Origin: Chromera velia
Lineage: Eukaryota > Sar > Chromeraceae
NCBI GenBank assembly: GCA_018398765.1
Contig: JAHBMJ010004978.1
Span: 5,552-69,551 of the forward strand
Direction: 5' to 3'
Length of the DNA stretch: 64,000 bases
Program-made: the position numbers and the translations under genes
The notes under the pieces: generated by a model
What the model saw: the letters and a program-made list of their open reading frames with translations, nothing else
Told to the model about the DNA's origin: nothing
Databases searched by the model: none
In this document: piece by piece, positions 10,104 through 25,128 of the stretch
Layout: each line of letters starts with the position of its first letter
Position numbering within the stretch: the first letter of the stretch is position 1

Positions 10104-11428
10104 ATACAGAGAGAGACAGAGCTTAATTCCTTCCAGATGCATACGCCGAATGAAAGGAAGGGTGCACGTTCTCAGAGGACAGAACGCACGCGTGCTTCTG
10201 TTTCTGTTTCTCTAACCACATGCACCAAATGATTTACACACACTAACAACGTGATCGTGCTGCTATCATGGGTACCTGTGACGGTCTCGTTCTCGTTCAA
10301 ACCTTATCGCTCAAACCTGGCAGTGTCATGGCAAAATTCTTCCAAGCAAATCCAATCAACAAATAAATAGTGCATAAGGATGGGGATAAACTAATTAAGG
10401 TGAACAGCGGAGCCTTAGGCTGCGGTGAGTAGCCTCAGTTCCTTTAATCCGTGACCCACACCAGGATAAGGAACTGCCCACCCTCACCCCCACGCTCTTT
10501 TTTCACGCAAACAATGGAACGTTTCCCGAACAAAAAAAGATGATGTCCAGAAGCGATCGACATTCACCGAAAATGCAAAAATGCGGTCCAATTCCCGACG
10601 TGGACCCGGGCCCTCTTTTCTTTCCAGAGACCATGAGTGTGTACACGCGTCACTTGTGATGGGAGTTCGCGTTCGTTTTTTCACATGCAGTCAATCTCAG
10701 ATCGAACACTGCAGCCGCCCCTTGCTGCACTCCTGCTGGCTAATGTACGGCATACTGCTGGCTGCCGGCACTCGGCTTTCTTTCTTTCTTTTGCATCACT
10801 ATGATGACACATTATCTATGCACCTGAACTGGCTTTTTGAGAACCAAATGATACAAAATGATAGGCCTGTTTTCTAACACTGACGATGAAGCTCATAGGA
10901 CTCCTCGTTTTGAATGGCCGCTGTCTTTCTTGGCGAACAAAAGTTTTGGACAACAAGTTTATGTAGGACAAAGATTGGCAGACGACGAATGCAGGCTTGG
11001 CAGTCTCGGTTGGAATGAAGCGCCTACGTCCAGCCTGTCTTTCTCAACTAAAGATCCGATTCAATCGAAGAGAAAGGAGGGGGATTTCTTGCGATATCCG
11101 ACCCCCAAGTGACCCTGAGGTATCTGCGAACCAGGCATGTATCGTCTGCTGTGCTGAATTGTTGTTACTTCAAAAATGTCCAAACCCATGCACATTGTTT
11201 CAAAAAAAATCCCTCAAAGAGAAAAGAAAACCAAAGCGGAAAGAAAAAAGAAAGGCCGAACACATGTGTATCTGATTAATGGCCATAATCCCTGGTCTCT
11301 CCTACCGAGCACTCGGAGTCCGTTTGACCTGCACTCTCTTTGGAGAGCCACAAAAACAAATGGTGCCTTTCTCTCGGTTCTACCTCTCTGCTCTCAGCCT
11401 AAAAGAACACAATGCACACACTTTGACT
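10104..11428. other. Spacer, no gene seen
   Basis: Mixed-composition DNA after the element. Only short frames on both strands, with no domain, splice-compatible exon chain or RNA gene that I can support. Confidence 0.5.
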
Positions 11429-11622
11429 GTGCCGATCGATGCAGCTAGTTGACCTCGAAAGAGGCAGAAATCTATTATTTCCTGCGAGAGGTGGTCAATC
11501 GCTCTCTTATCTTCCTTGGCTGCCCCGGTTCACACCACGTTTGTGGTGAACCCCAGCAGATGAAGAAAAACACAAAAAACGGAAAAAGAAAATGCTTAAA
11601 CAAAACACATACACACACACCA
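11429..11622. repeat. Dispersed repeat, copy B
   Basis: Second copy of the repeat at 5129-5338 in the same orientation, uninterrupted here. It runs into a short CA tract and then the zinc-knuckle fragment at 11637. Confidence 0.8.
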
Positions 11623-11633
11623 GCCGTCCCCCC

Positions 11634-11696
11634 CCGGGCCGGTGCTTCAACTGCGGCGGAGACCACTGGAGAAAAGACTGCCCGCGCGTGTGCCGG
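11634..11696 (+). pseudogene. Orphan zinc-knuckle fragment
   Basis: Reading from 11637, the frame gives RCFNCGGDHWRKDCPR followed by VCR and TGA. The CX2CX3HX4C spacing is one residue shorter than the canonical knuckle but is seen in retroelement Gag-like proteins. No start, no further Gag sequence and no LTR were found. Likely a relic of another element adjoining dispersed repeat B. Confidence 0.45.
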
Positions 11697-12036
11697 TGAG
11701 GAGGCAGAGGACCACCCTCCTTAGGTCAGAGGAAACACCGAGAGAATCTTCGACAAGCGTAGAGAGCGGGTTCACTTGGGCGGATTAAGGAGAGAGTGGG
11801 AGGAAGAGGAAAACAGTCGAGGAGGGCATGGGTAAAAGAAGGAAGGAGAATTCCACGAAGACTTTTTTTTTGCAGAGTGGCGGGGAGATTCACTTACATA
11901 TAGTTCGCTGGAAGCGGCACCTGCTCAGCAAACACAGACCAGGTGGAGGTCTTCGCTTTGTATGTGGCAAGTCCTGAGGAAGAGAAGAAAAATCGGTCCG
12001 AGAAAAGAACGGATACAATGAGACTGCCTCTCTCCT

Positions 12037-12069
<33 letters not shown>

Positions 12070-12526
12070 TTCACTCTCTCTCTCGCTCGCTCTCGCTCGC
12101 TTGTGCTCTCTCTCCTTGGGGTGTTGGATTGAAAGGGGGAAGAAAGAAGAAAGAAGACATAAAAGGAAGAGTCATGCCATAAAACTAGAGAAGCGGAGGC
12201 AAGGCCTGTGATGCGACTGTGTTTCTCGCATGTTTTGCGGGAACAACAAGATGCGCCAAGAAGGAGAGCGGAAGGGAAAGGGAGTCTGACTAAATCGGTC
12301 AAGCGTACCGTCAATCAGCCAGTCCGTTTTTTCCCTTTTGCCTTCGGAATCCCTTCTTACTTCATTTTACCCTCGAAAGACCGGCTACTTATTTTCCATA
12401 CTTGTCTTTTTCCTTCCACCTGGCCCATTCTCCTTATCTTTCCATCTCTAGATCTGTCCACATACAGCAAAAGGTCAAAAGGCAGAGGCAACAAAGTACA
12501 GAGAATCCTAAAAAAGTGACTGCCTT

Positions 12527-12573
12527 TCTTTTTTTCTTTCTTTCTTTGTTTCTTTCTTTTTTTTCTCTCGTTC

Positions 12574-12621
<48 letters not shown>

Positions 12622-12735
12622 TTTTTCTTTCTTTCTTTTTTCTTTCTTCCTTTCTTTCTTTCTTTCTTTTTTTCTTTCTTTCTTTCTTTCCTTCCTTCTT
12701 TCTTTTTTTCTTCCTCTCTTTCTTTCTCCCCTCCC
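12527..12735. repeat. (TTTC)n array
   Basis: About 200 bases of CTTT tetranucleotides interrupted by short T runs and one CT tract. Highly mutable polypyrimidine DNA. Confidence 0.95.
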
Positions 12736-13247
12736 TCCGTTCCCATTGTTTGTTCATGCTTTTCTCATTGCACCGTCCTGAGGCTGAAGAACATTTTCTA
12801 TTCGAGGCGCCTTTTTTCTGATCGAGGAAGTTTTTTTCTTCATGTTGCCGACTGTCTTTTGCAGAACAACTGTGACTCGCTTGAAACGTCGGTGCACGCA
12901 GGTAGCGAACTTCCATCAAGTGATCTATCCGTTTGCATATTCCTGAAGAGACAACTGCAAATCGCTGTGGTGTCTTTCGAAATTTGTCTGCGTATCTGCA
13001 CTTTGCTTGGCTTACATATGGCATGAAGCACGGTATTCGTGTGCCCCGCTGTGGACACTTATGTGATGAACGTTTTTTCAGAGCGTCGTACGAGAACCAG
13101 CGGTCTTATTAGGATGGTGTGAGTCTTCTGAACACCCCAAAAAGGCTGTTCAGTGTTCTGCATCGCCATCAACGTGCTACACGTGTATTTGCACTTTCAG
13201 AAAGTCCCGCATGCAGTACAAAAGATGTGGCTATTCCTCTTTTTGTT

Positions 13248-13396
13248 GCTTTCTTTCTTTCTTATTTGATTTCTTTCTTTTTTTCTTTCTTTCTTTCTTT
13301 TTTTCTTTCTTTTTTTCTTTCTTTCTTTCTTTCTTTCTTTTTTTCTTCCTTTCTTTCTTTCTTTCTTTCTTTCTTTCCTTCCTTCCTTCTCTCCCT
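13248..13396. repeat. (TTTC)n array
   Basis: Second (CTTT)n array, about 150 bases, ending in CCTT and CT-rich variants. Same strand sense as the array at 12527. Confidence 0.95.
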
Positions 13397-15276
13397 CTCT
13401 GTCAAACATTCCCACTTAGTCTATCAATTGCGACCGAGCTGTCATCAGCGGTCGTGTGTATGTACTTGGCACGCATATACATGCATGCATGCATGCTTCA
13501 ATCGCTTCCGTTGGAGTGTCATGCAATTGCATCAATGTAGCACAGAACGCTTGTTCAATGCATCAGGCACGTGGCAGCCTTTTTATGCAGCTCGTCCTAC
13601 GGTCATGCATGTGCTTCTTGAATCTTGATACGATTGCTCAATGTGTAGATCAATGGACCAGGTCCTGTAATGACTGAATTTGCACTACTACTAAGTCTTA
13701 CAGCCTGTTCGAACTCGATCCCGGATCAATAATAAAAGTCTTCATATTTGTATGAGTCACTGTATAACATGAGTCGATATGCTATCGTGAAGCTAAATGA
13801 AACTCAATTTATAAAAAAAGTTTTACGTACTATAAATTTTTTAGGCTTGCCATATTAAACTTAAAAATATTAGGGCTGGGAAAAGGTTGAAGGTTCATTC
13901 AAAAAAGGTTTAAATTCGAAAAAATAAACCTGTTGCTAGACCTGTTGAACCTGATTTAATTGAACCTGTTAAACCTGTTTTAAACCTGTTTTTAAGGCAA
14001 AACGCGCCGGCAACTAGCACAAGCCTGGTTAGGCCCACGCTGCTCATGGCCAAGGGAAAATCAGGAGCCAGAGCCAGCTGTGTTATACATCTTTACCACC
14101 AGCTTAATTTATTAATGTAACAAGGTACTATTCATCTAGGGGGAAGGTTGGTGGTGGCGCAGAGGAAGAGGAATAAGTCACTAGAAAGTTGTTGCTTGGA
14201 GATGGAGTTCGCATCCCAAATCAACCTGAATCAATCTACTGAGAGGTCTACTGCTTTGTCCCCCCTGTTCGGCCACCTTATGGCGTCCAGACAGAAGGTA
14301 AAGCGAGAATAAGAACCTTAGAAAGATCTAGAGAAGGAACGTAAGCAACACTTAGTTAAGCAACAGTTTACAGAAGGTTTAGCTCTAGAGCGATCTGGGA
14401 TTCCAATCAGCTGGGTTCATTCTATCATTGCACAATTTCCACTTATGTTTCGCTCTGTTCCTCTCTCTCAGAGTCTTAGACTCCCGATCTATGACAAACA
14501 GACATTAGCTTTAAACGATCCTATCTGTTACTCAAGTGATATGTTGCTTGAATGCGAATATTGTGAGGGTCAGACTCGACTTCGATCGATGTGCGCGCAA
14601 CACGTACAAAGCAAAGCGCGGCAGCAGAACGTGGCGCGGCACGCTGGCTCACTCAGTCACAGTGCATGCAAAGGCTCAAAGGGCAGCGCCATAGGGTAGG
14701 ACTCCACACTGCGAATACAGTTTCTCAACGCACGAGCCTATCTCTAAGTCTAAATCAATCTCTCAATATCACGACTTTCATCAAGCTTCCAACTTCCCAA
14801 CTGCTCCATCCGCTGACTAGAACAACTAAACGGTCATCCGTATCCTAACGTTGCTACAAGTCTCAGAGTCTCTGCAATGCTTCACACAAATTTAAATACC
14901 AAATCGGCTGAGTGACGCATGCAAACCGTGCGTAAAGGCCTAGACCCCGGCAGATCTCGGCATCCGCCGCGAGGCCCGCACCTGTCCCGGCATATGTGGA
15001 ATGCCTGGGTTCACATTGGCGTCGCCGTCCAACCCGAGCCGTCCTGGCGCCACCAAGACCAGGCAGTCCAGGACATTAATCACTGTACTGTCAGCCAGGT
15101 GGCCAAAAGCTATGGTAAAGCCTGAGTTGCTAGTTATAAGAACTTAGTAAGATAAGGGGTGATACATATATATAGGGGATGGCCTCTTAGGCGCGTCATG
15201 CCGCCTGAATACGCCCGAGTAACCCATATAGGGACGCTGACCTAGGGGCTGCGGCAGTGGTAATACGGCTAAGCCA

Positions 15277-15281
15277 NNNNN
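15277..15281. other. Assembly gap (five N)
   Basis: Five unresolved bases. The true gap length is unknown. Confidence 0.99.
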
Positions 15282-15358
15282 GCGGGACCGTGACGGGTTA
15301 TAGACATCGGGGGCAGAGGTGGCCGCTGGCCGGGAGGGCTAAGCAGTAAGGCTAGCTG

Positions 15359-15716
15359 CCCTGCAAAGACCTAGGAATTTAGACAAGAATTTTGATGAAT
15401 TTAGAGGAATTTAGCTACAAATCTAAATTTAGAGGAATTTAGAGGAATTTAGCAATTTTTGGAGGTCGATTTCTCATGAACCATGATAAGTTAGAACTTA
15501 ATATTAACAATGCTTATAGACATATATTACAGCTATAAGCACTATTAATGTCAAGTTCTAAATTAATTATCATGGTTCATGAGAAATCGACCTCCAAAAT
15601 TTAGGAATTTAAAACTCTAAATTCCTTTAGATTCCTGTCTAAATTCCTCTAAATTCCTATCTAAATTCCTCTAAATTCCTTTCTAAATTCCTAGGTCGTT
15701 AGAGGTCGTTGCAGGG
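15359..15716. mobile_element. Hairpin (MITE-like) element with long inverted repeats
   Basis: Starts CCCTGCAA and ends TTGCAGGG. Outer arms pair through GACCTAGGAATTTAGA with TCTAAATTCCTAGGTC. Degenerate GAATTTAG units fill the arms, and inner arms pair through GGAGGTCGATTTCTCATGAA and its exact complement, continuing into AT-rich sequence. The tip is a short loop near 15520. About 358 bp, no coding capacity. A foldback/MITE origin is the simplest reading. Confidence 0.7.
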
Positions 15717-16037
15717 TGGGCTGGTGACGAACTAAGTAACGAATCGGATATAACATTGAGCATATATACGTTTTCACTTTAAGCTAAAACTAGGCTAGCC
15801 TAAAAGCTTTTAATTGTAATAACAGCCTGGGGTATGATAAAAATGTTAGAAAGCACTAAAACTAGCACTAAAACGTTGAAAAATTTCAGAAAAACATGTA
15901 AAACCTTTAAATAGAGTATCAAAAACTACACGTTTACGTCAATTAAAAATAAACCTCTTTTTGAACCTGTTTTTGAACCTCATTCAGGTTCATTACTTCA
16001 AAGTGAACCTTAAACCTTGAACCTTTTCCTAGCATTA

Positions 16038-17450
16038 CTAGTAACTAACTTTAGAGAATTTACATATGAAAATTAAGTGAATTAAAAAAAAATTAAGTCA
16101 ATCTAGACGAAAAATTAAGCAATCAATTAATTCAAGTGAATTAAAAAAAAATTGAAAATGAATTTTGATGGATTTCAATCATGGATTTAGTGCTTTAATT
16201 CTAATCCATTTACATTCAATTAAATTCATATGTGTAAAATTATACTAATTTTGTAGGTAAATTCAGTTTATTTAAATTTACTATAATTCAAAATTTATTT
16301 ATGAATACTCAACTGTTGATGAACTGATTTCATGTCTCAAAATGCTTAAAGGATGAAACAACTGTGTGCGTTTAAATAATGATAATGACTATAGGATAAT
16401 GATAGGGTTAAGGCTAACCCTAGGCATGGTTTATATATAAATACATACATTAAATTCTGTTCATCAAGAATGTATGTATGTATATAATATATCTAAACTA
16501 ATGTTGTAAACGCTATTTTTAAAACCCAATTCCTGACAATGCGGCAATGCCTAACAATACCTAGGACAATGTCAGTTAAGTTTCTAGTCAGGTTTATATA
16601 GTCAGTTTACTAGTTGGTCAGACTGTTACTAAACTAGTCTAGTATATAAGCTAGAAACTAATGATAAACCTAGACTCGGAGTTGAATACTATTTTTTTAA
16701 ATATATTCTTTATATACATTGTATATACATTATATTCTCTAAGTTGAGAATATATGTAAGAATGTATGTATGTATAAACCACGCCTAGGGCTAACCTAGA
16801 GGTAGACCTAGAGGCTAGCTGACCCGTATGATTTGTACATCTACCAATGTTACTTCCTATATAAGCTAGCTAAATCCCAAGCCACTATACTTAACACTAA
16901 AGCTAACAAGGCTTTATCGACAACCGAGTTTATATATATGTATCACCACGATAATCACGTATAAAAGAGGTTGGACTCTTTGTGTTTGCATGTTCAGATT
17001 GTTTGTAAATCAAAAATTGGCCACTGGCCAGTCTTGGCCATGGGATGAAAGCAGGCAGGCAGCTTTTCGATCCATGTGGTATACGTGTTTAGACTGCTTG
17101 GCGACAGTTAGGTCTGGAGAAGTCCCAACTGCCGCACTGACGAGGGTTAGTCAAGTGCAGCTATGAATGCCACGCGAGGATGCTCGGGCACTCCCCCAGG
17201 CACACACACGTAGAAGTCCAAAGAGCAATATGTAATTAAAATGTACGGGATCTGCTGTTTCTCCTTTATAAAGTTTCATGTGTCTTTTTTTTTTGCGGTT
17301 AAGAGTAAAATAAGTGAAAGTCTCGTACAGTGAAGTTGGAGAAACTTCGGAAAGATGTACATGGTTTTTCTTTCTCTTTTGTTTGATTTCTCTCTTATCT
17401 ATAGCCAGTCGGGCCACCGCTCCATTTGCCTGCACTAATTCTTTTCAATA
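16038..17450. other. AT-rich island, no gene seen
   Basis: Strongly AT-rich, with AATTAAAAA runs and a further inverted-repeat pair (16404-16450 against 16761-16805). No coding frame of interest. Confidence 0.6.
16404..16805. repeat. Inverted-repeat pair around AT-rich core
   Basis: GGCTAACCCTAGGCATGG followed by TTTATATA and TACATACAT on the left is mirrored on the right by ATGTATGTATGTATAAACC, ACGCCTAGGGCTAACC. Arms of about 40 bases with a few mismatches, 400 bp in total, suggest a small foldback element. Confidence 0.45.
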
Positions 17451-17787
17451 TTGATTCAATTTGCCCTTTTTTCTCTTCTGTTGACGCAATTTTTGTGGCT
17501 CTCACCTTCCTACTTCAGATCGGAACGTTCAGACCTGTGAAAACTTTTCCTTTTCTTCCAATATCCTTCATTCTTTTTGTCCATTGATTGTTGGCGCTTC
17601 GCTTTTTTCTCTCTCTTTCTTTGTTTTTTCCGTTATGCTTCTTTTTATGTTTGTGTCGTTCTCTGTATACCTTTGCTCTCTTGTTTTTCTCTTTGTTTGT
17701 TGCCTTCTTCATTTCTTCTTATGACTCTTGCAATCATCACTTTTGGTCTTGTCGTGTTCTACCTCCTCTGCCTTCTTTTGCAAATAA

Positions 17788-20107
<2,320 letters not shown>

Positions 20108-20289
20108 AGCTGTATGAATGTTAGATTAAGTCAGAAAGTAAGGGGATATTACTATTTGTATCTAATATAAATAGACCAGAAAGGTTCATAATACAGTATT
20201 ACATTTTTCTAAATTTTGCACCGAGCCAAATTCCGACTACTTGGTTCAAAATTATTTGTCTTATTAGTGATTTCTTACAGAATTCAAAT

Positions 20290-22631
20290 TCACAAGCGGC
20301 TTTTCAACACTTCACTCTCGACAATCGTTCTCTCTCTGTGTGTTTGTGGATCTTCCGCAATCTCCTCCTTTCCCCGTCTCTTTGTCCCAGCACCTGCAGA
20401 TGACGAGAGAGAATTCGCACGTCTCCCTTCAGCCTGAAATTCCTGTGCAAGCGCGGCCTGGAAAAACCCCACAGCCACCTTGTCTGCCCAAGAGGGCTTC
20501 CACAAAAAGTCAGGAAAGCTGCCTGACCACCCAAGGTGGCCTCCTGCCCCCGTGAGAAGAAAAATGACGTTCTCGTTCGACTCCTGTGCAACCCGAATCG
20601 GTTCATCGTAATTTTCCGCCAGCACCACAGGGTCATCGGCGGCGTTCAAACAAAGGAGAGGCACTTTCACGTTGGGTAGGTACCTGAAAGCAGAGGAGAA
20701 ATGAGGGGGAAAAATGCAGGCACAAATCAATCACAAACACACAGGCAAACACTAGTGTCCGCGCCGGGAAAGCAGAGAAGGAAGCTGGACAAGTTGATCG
20801 ATCGGTTCAATTTCACAAAGGTCCAGCTGTCTTCTCAAAGAACGCAGCCAGGGAATCCAGAGCACACCAAAGGAACGACTAAAGAAAGCACACACGCACG
20901 CAAGCATGCAAACTAAAAAAAAAGCAAGACAGAAAGAAAAATGCTGAGAAAGTGGCACACAGAAAGCAAGGGAGAAAGCAAGCAATGCAGGAAGGAACGA
21001 AAGAAAGGAGGGAAACGAAGGCAGAAAGAGAAGGAGAAGAAGAAGAAGACGAAAAAGAAGAAGAAGAAGAAGAAGAAGAAGAAGAAGAAGAAAAACGCAA
21101 AGAATGAAGGCAGCAAAAAAGAAACAGAACACGAAAAAGAGATTGAAAGAAAGAAAGAAAGAAAGAAAAGAAAGAAAGAAAGAAGCAAGGAAAAAAGAAA
21201 GAGAGAGAGAGAGAACGAACGAACGAATGTAAGGAGGAATGAGAAACAGAAAGGACTGGAGCCAGACAAAGGGGAAGAAAGAAAAGACGGAGACACAGGG
21301 CACGAGATGAAAACTTTTCGTGATTTCTTTCATTTGGCTTTCATTTGATGGCATGTTTCACGGACTTCTATTTTTCCCTCCGTGCCTTCGAGTCCCTCGC
21401 TTCTCTATCACGCATCTCAATACAGACAGCCTGGCGTCTTGAGAGAAAGGGGCAGAGAGAGAGAGAGTCTGTATGAGCATTGCTGTTTGCCGCTCTCAAC
21501 ACTCACACAACTTCTACATGTGGTGCAGGTCTACTACCTTCTCCTTCTGCTGACCTGATTGAGGACGCGTCTCTGTAATAGTCATCCCGGGATTCGTATC
21601 TGCATTCATGCGTTGGTTCAGAAGGGGGAAGCGGGTTTTTGTTTTGTGAGGGGTGAGAAGAAGAGCTATCGAGAGTCAGGCGAGAAGAGAAAAAGAAGTC
21701 AACAGAGCTCATTCCTGCAGAAGGGGAAGAAGCAGGCAACGGAGGCGCGAAAGAAAAAAAGGGGAACTGAATAGTATCAGGCAAAAGAGAGAAGCGGAAA
21801 AGAACTGCAGCAGAACAAAAAAGACAACGGTGACCAACCCAAAGACCCTTCGCGTCATCTCATGATCAAATGCTTCGATAGACCTGCAGACACCCGACAG
21901 AAACGCAGGCAGGGAGGCCGTTCAACAGAGGTCACATCAGATTTGAGGTTAAAGGTGGACGGAAGCTAGAAACTGCCAGAAAAAGAAAGACGCATTTGAA
22001 AGTGAAGAGCCCCAAAACGGCGGGACACCTGAAGGGCACAAACAAGCCTGAGGCCCCCTTGCAGATCTCTGTTCCAATTGCCGTCTCCATCAATAGACCG
22101 ACCAGACAGCTGAACCGCATGAAGTAGAAAAACACATTGTCGCGAACCATCCCAAGATGAGAAAGAATCTCTGCCTGCCTGCCTGCCTGCCGACGCATCC
22201 ATCGATTCACGCGATGAGAAGGAAAAACCAACAGCAGGCCAAGAGAAGGAAAGAAGGCACAACTCTTCCATGCAATGTAGACCTAGAGCACTAAGCCTGT
22301 GGCTGGGTGGGTGGGTGGAGAGGCTGACCATCCCTTGAGAGGTTCTGATAGGGCTGCGTATCTCTTCATGGCCCGGACCTGGAGAGATACAGAAGGAACG
22401 GAAAATGAGAAGTAAGAAAACAAGGGGAAGAGTGAAGAGGAGAGAAGACTCGATGAAAAGCTACTCATTTTGGCGGAAGCGGCTTACCTACGCCCACTGA
22501 GTAGAGTCATCGATCCATTGGGAGAGATCAGTTCAGGACACACACGGACACACGGACACACGGACATACACACACACACACACACACGCACACACGCACA
22601 CACACACACACACACACACGCACACACACAC

Positions 22632-22700
<69 letters not shown>

Positions 22701-25007
22701 AACATAGACACAAACACAGACACAAACACGGACACAGACAGACAGACAGAGAGACAATATGTTTCTTCTTCTTCTCCCTCCTTTTAGACACACACACACG
22801 GACACACAGACAGACAGACAGACAGACAGACAGACTATATGTTTCTTCTTCTTCTCCCTCCTTTTAGACAGACAGACTATATGTTTCTTCTTCTCCCTTC
22901 TTTTCTTCATGGACACAATAGACAAAAAGAAAGAAAGCAACAAAGACAAAGGAACATCACGACAACTCAGACAAAGTGGGCAGGGGGCCCGAAAGGTGAG
23001 ACAGACAGACAGACAGACACACACACACACACACATACAGTAAGGCAGAAAGAGAACAAGACAGGGAGACTCTCAGCAGGAAGGCGCGAAAAAAGGAAAT
23101 GCTAAATCAAAGAAGGATTGAAGGAAAGAAAGAAGGAGCAACATCACATTCTCTCTAAGCAGCAGATGAAGCAGACAAAAACCAACAGGAGATACACAGA
23201 CACCCCAACCAACCAACCTCCTCAGGATCCACACCCAAATTTTTGAGCGTATCGAAGTGTTTCAGAGACCTGCAAGAAAAGCAGGAGCGGAAGGAAGGTG
23301 CGTTTTCAATAGCGGATTTGCCTGTATACCCGTGCAGCCATGTGCATCTATCTACGTGTGTCCATTTGAGAGCGAGTGCAAGCGTACGTGTGCGCGTCGA
23401 GGCAGACTAAAGAATTCACTGGCGGGGTTAGCAGAAAACGTCCTTTGGTTTTTCTCCCGGGAGGATCCAAGTGTGAAAAACAACTTTCCCTTTCCCAACT
23501 TGTCTACCTCTTTTTGTCTCCAAATGCTCTTTTCTTCTCTTGCCTTTTGCTCTAGATTCTGCTGCCAGCTTGTCTCGTTCCTGCTGACCGCACATACAAT
23601 TCCCCTCCTGACTGACCGAAATGCATGGGCCCGCAACAGCACCGCCATCCCTCTGAATACAGGCCGTGTCCACCACTTGATCTTGTAGATGTTCTCAAAG
23701 TTCCACGGGTTGCCTGCAGCGTTTTTCATTTTAATTGCACATTTTCCCTTTCTTCGATGCACCTGGTTCTCGAAACCTCAGGACTTGCCTGCAGCAACTC
23801 TCTTGGAACTTTCCTTCCAGATAGGAACAAGAAAACAGACAGACAGACAGACAGACAGACCTTCTCCGAAGAAGGAAGGCCTGCATGTCCGAAGAACCCA
23901 AGTGGATATGATGAGGTCACTTACACACTTCTTCTGTTGCATGCAAAAGAATCCTTCCGGAAGACCGACTCTACTCAGCCCCCCCCGCCGACCTGCGGAG
24001 ATTGCCGCTGTGACGTTCCCGACTGCCTCCTCCCCCTCCTCTCCCAAATACTTCACAAGAAGATTTGCCCCCAGAGAGAACCCCACCATGAACAGAGGGG
24101 AGTCGGGGAATCGGGATCTCACCACCTCCACGGCTCGACGGATGTCTTCAGTGAAGGCTCCTGCACGCACACCGGGAGACGAATAAAACACAACCTGGAT
24201 GCTCAGTGCGTGGGTGAGGGGATGAAGACGATGGCCGGACACGAGCACTCCCCTTTATTAACATGTAGCGAAGACAACCCGCAACGAGAAAGAATCACAC
24301 CATGCACACAGGGTAAACAATGGAGTTCTTGTGGTCCTAGAGATCCTCCAGGGTGACCCTAATAGACACATTCGTAGATGCTTGCGGAGAACAATGGAAT
24401 CACAACCAGAAATGAAAAAGTCAAAAAAGGGACCTTCTGGCGCCCCTCTTCGTAAGGTACTCAGACACTCCCTCCCAACACCCCGCCTCGCGGCGGCAAA
24501 AAAAAGAAACGAAACGAAACGTCTTGCCGCCTGAGGACTTTTTCCCTGCCTGTCTTGTCTGGCTGCCTACCTGAATAAAAAGGGCTGCCAGGTGAGGGCA
24601 ATTTGTGGACGCCTCCGCATCTGCATTCCGAAGGGGAAATTAAGGGAAAGGAAGAAAGACCACTAATAAATTGAGGACGGAAACATTAAAAAACACGCAC
24701 CACATACAGACACAGAAACATACCCACACACCTAGAAAGGACAGGAAAGGGAGACGAAAGAACCCCCCGGTGGAGCATTCACACAAAGGTCCGCACACAT
24801 GACACTGAACTGAGTTACTTCTGCTTTTCTTCTTACACTCGTTTCACCAAATATACTCATCTCATTCAAACCGAAGCCTATAAACACTTTGAGCAGCAAA
24901 GAATGAACATCAGCTCGCCCTCGAATGGACCGAATGGACTGGCAACGGCAAAAAGCCACACAAGCATGCATATATACACTTTCATGTCCTGTAGTTATCC
25001 CCGGAAT

Positions 25008-25072
<65 letters not shown>

Positions 25073-25094
25073 ACAGAGAGAGAGAGAGAGACGT

Positions 25095-25128
<34 letters not shown>

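Larger units (their letters stand above)
11700..13680. other. Spacer with simple repeats, no gene seen
   Basis: Contains (CT)n at about 12028-12110 and two (TTTC)n arrays (next entries). The open frames are poly-Phe/Ser or poly-Lys/Glu products of these arrays. Confidence 0.6.
13871..16037. mobile_element. Putative DNA-transposon relic with inverted ends
   Basis: The left end reads AGGGCTGGGAAAAGGTTGAA. The right end, in reverse complement, reads AATGCTAGGAAAAGGTTCAA, and both continue into GGTTCA-rich sequence. AACCTGTT repeats lie just inside each end. TAGGG/CAGGG termini recall hAT elements, but no 8-bp target duplication or transposase is visible, and a second inverted-repeat element (15359-15716) and an assembly gap lie within. 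Treat as a candidate only. Confidence 0.35.

Noticed and set aside
12357-13024. Lys/Glu-rich and Phe/Ser-rich open frames
   Set aside because: Products of (TTTC)n arrays; the same applies to 13119-13628.
20941-21348. 135-codon Lys/Glu/Arg-rich frame on + strand
   Set aside because: Arises from (GAA)n inside an intron of the minus-strand hydrolase gene, with no homology.
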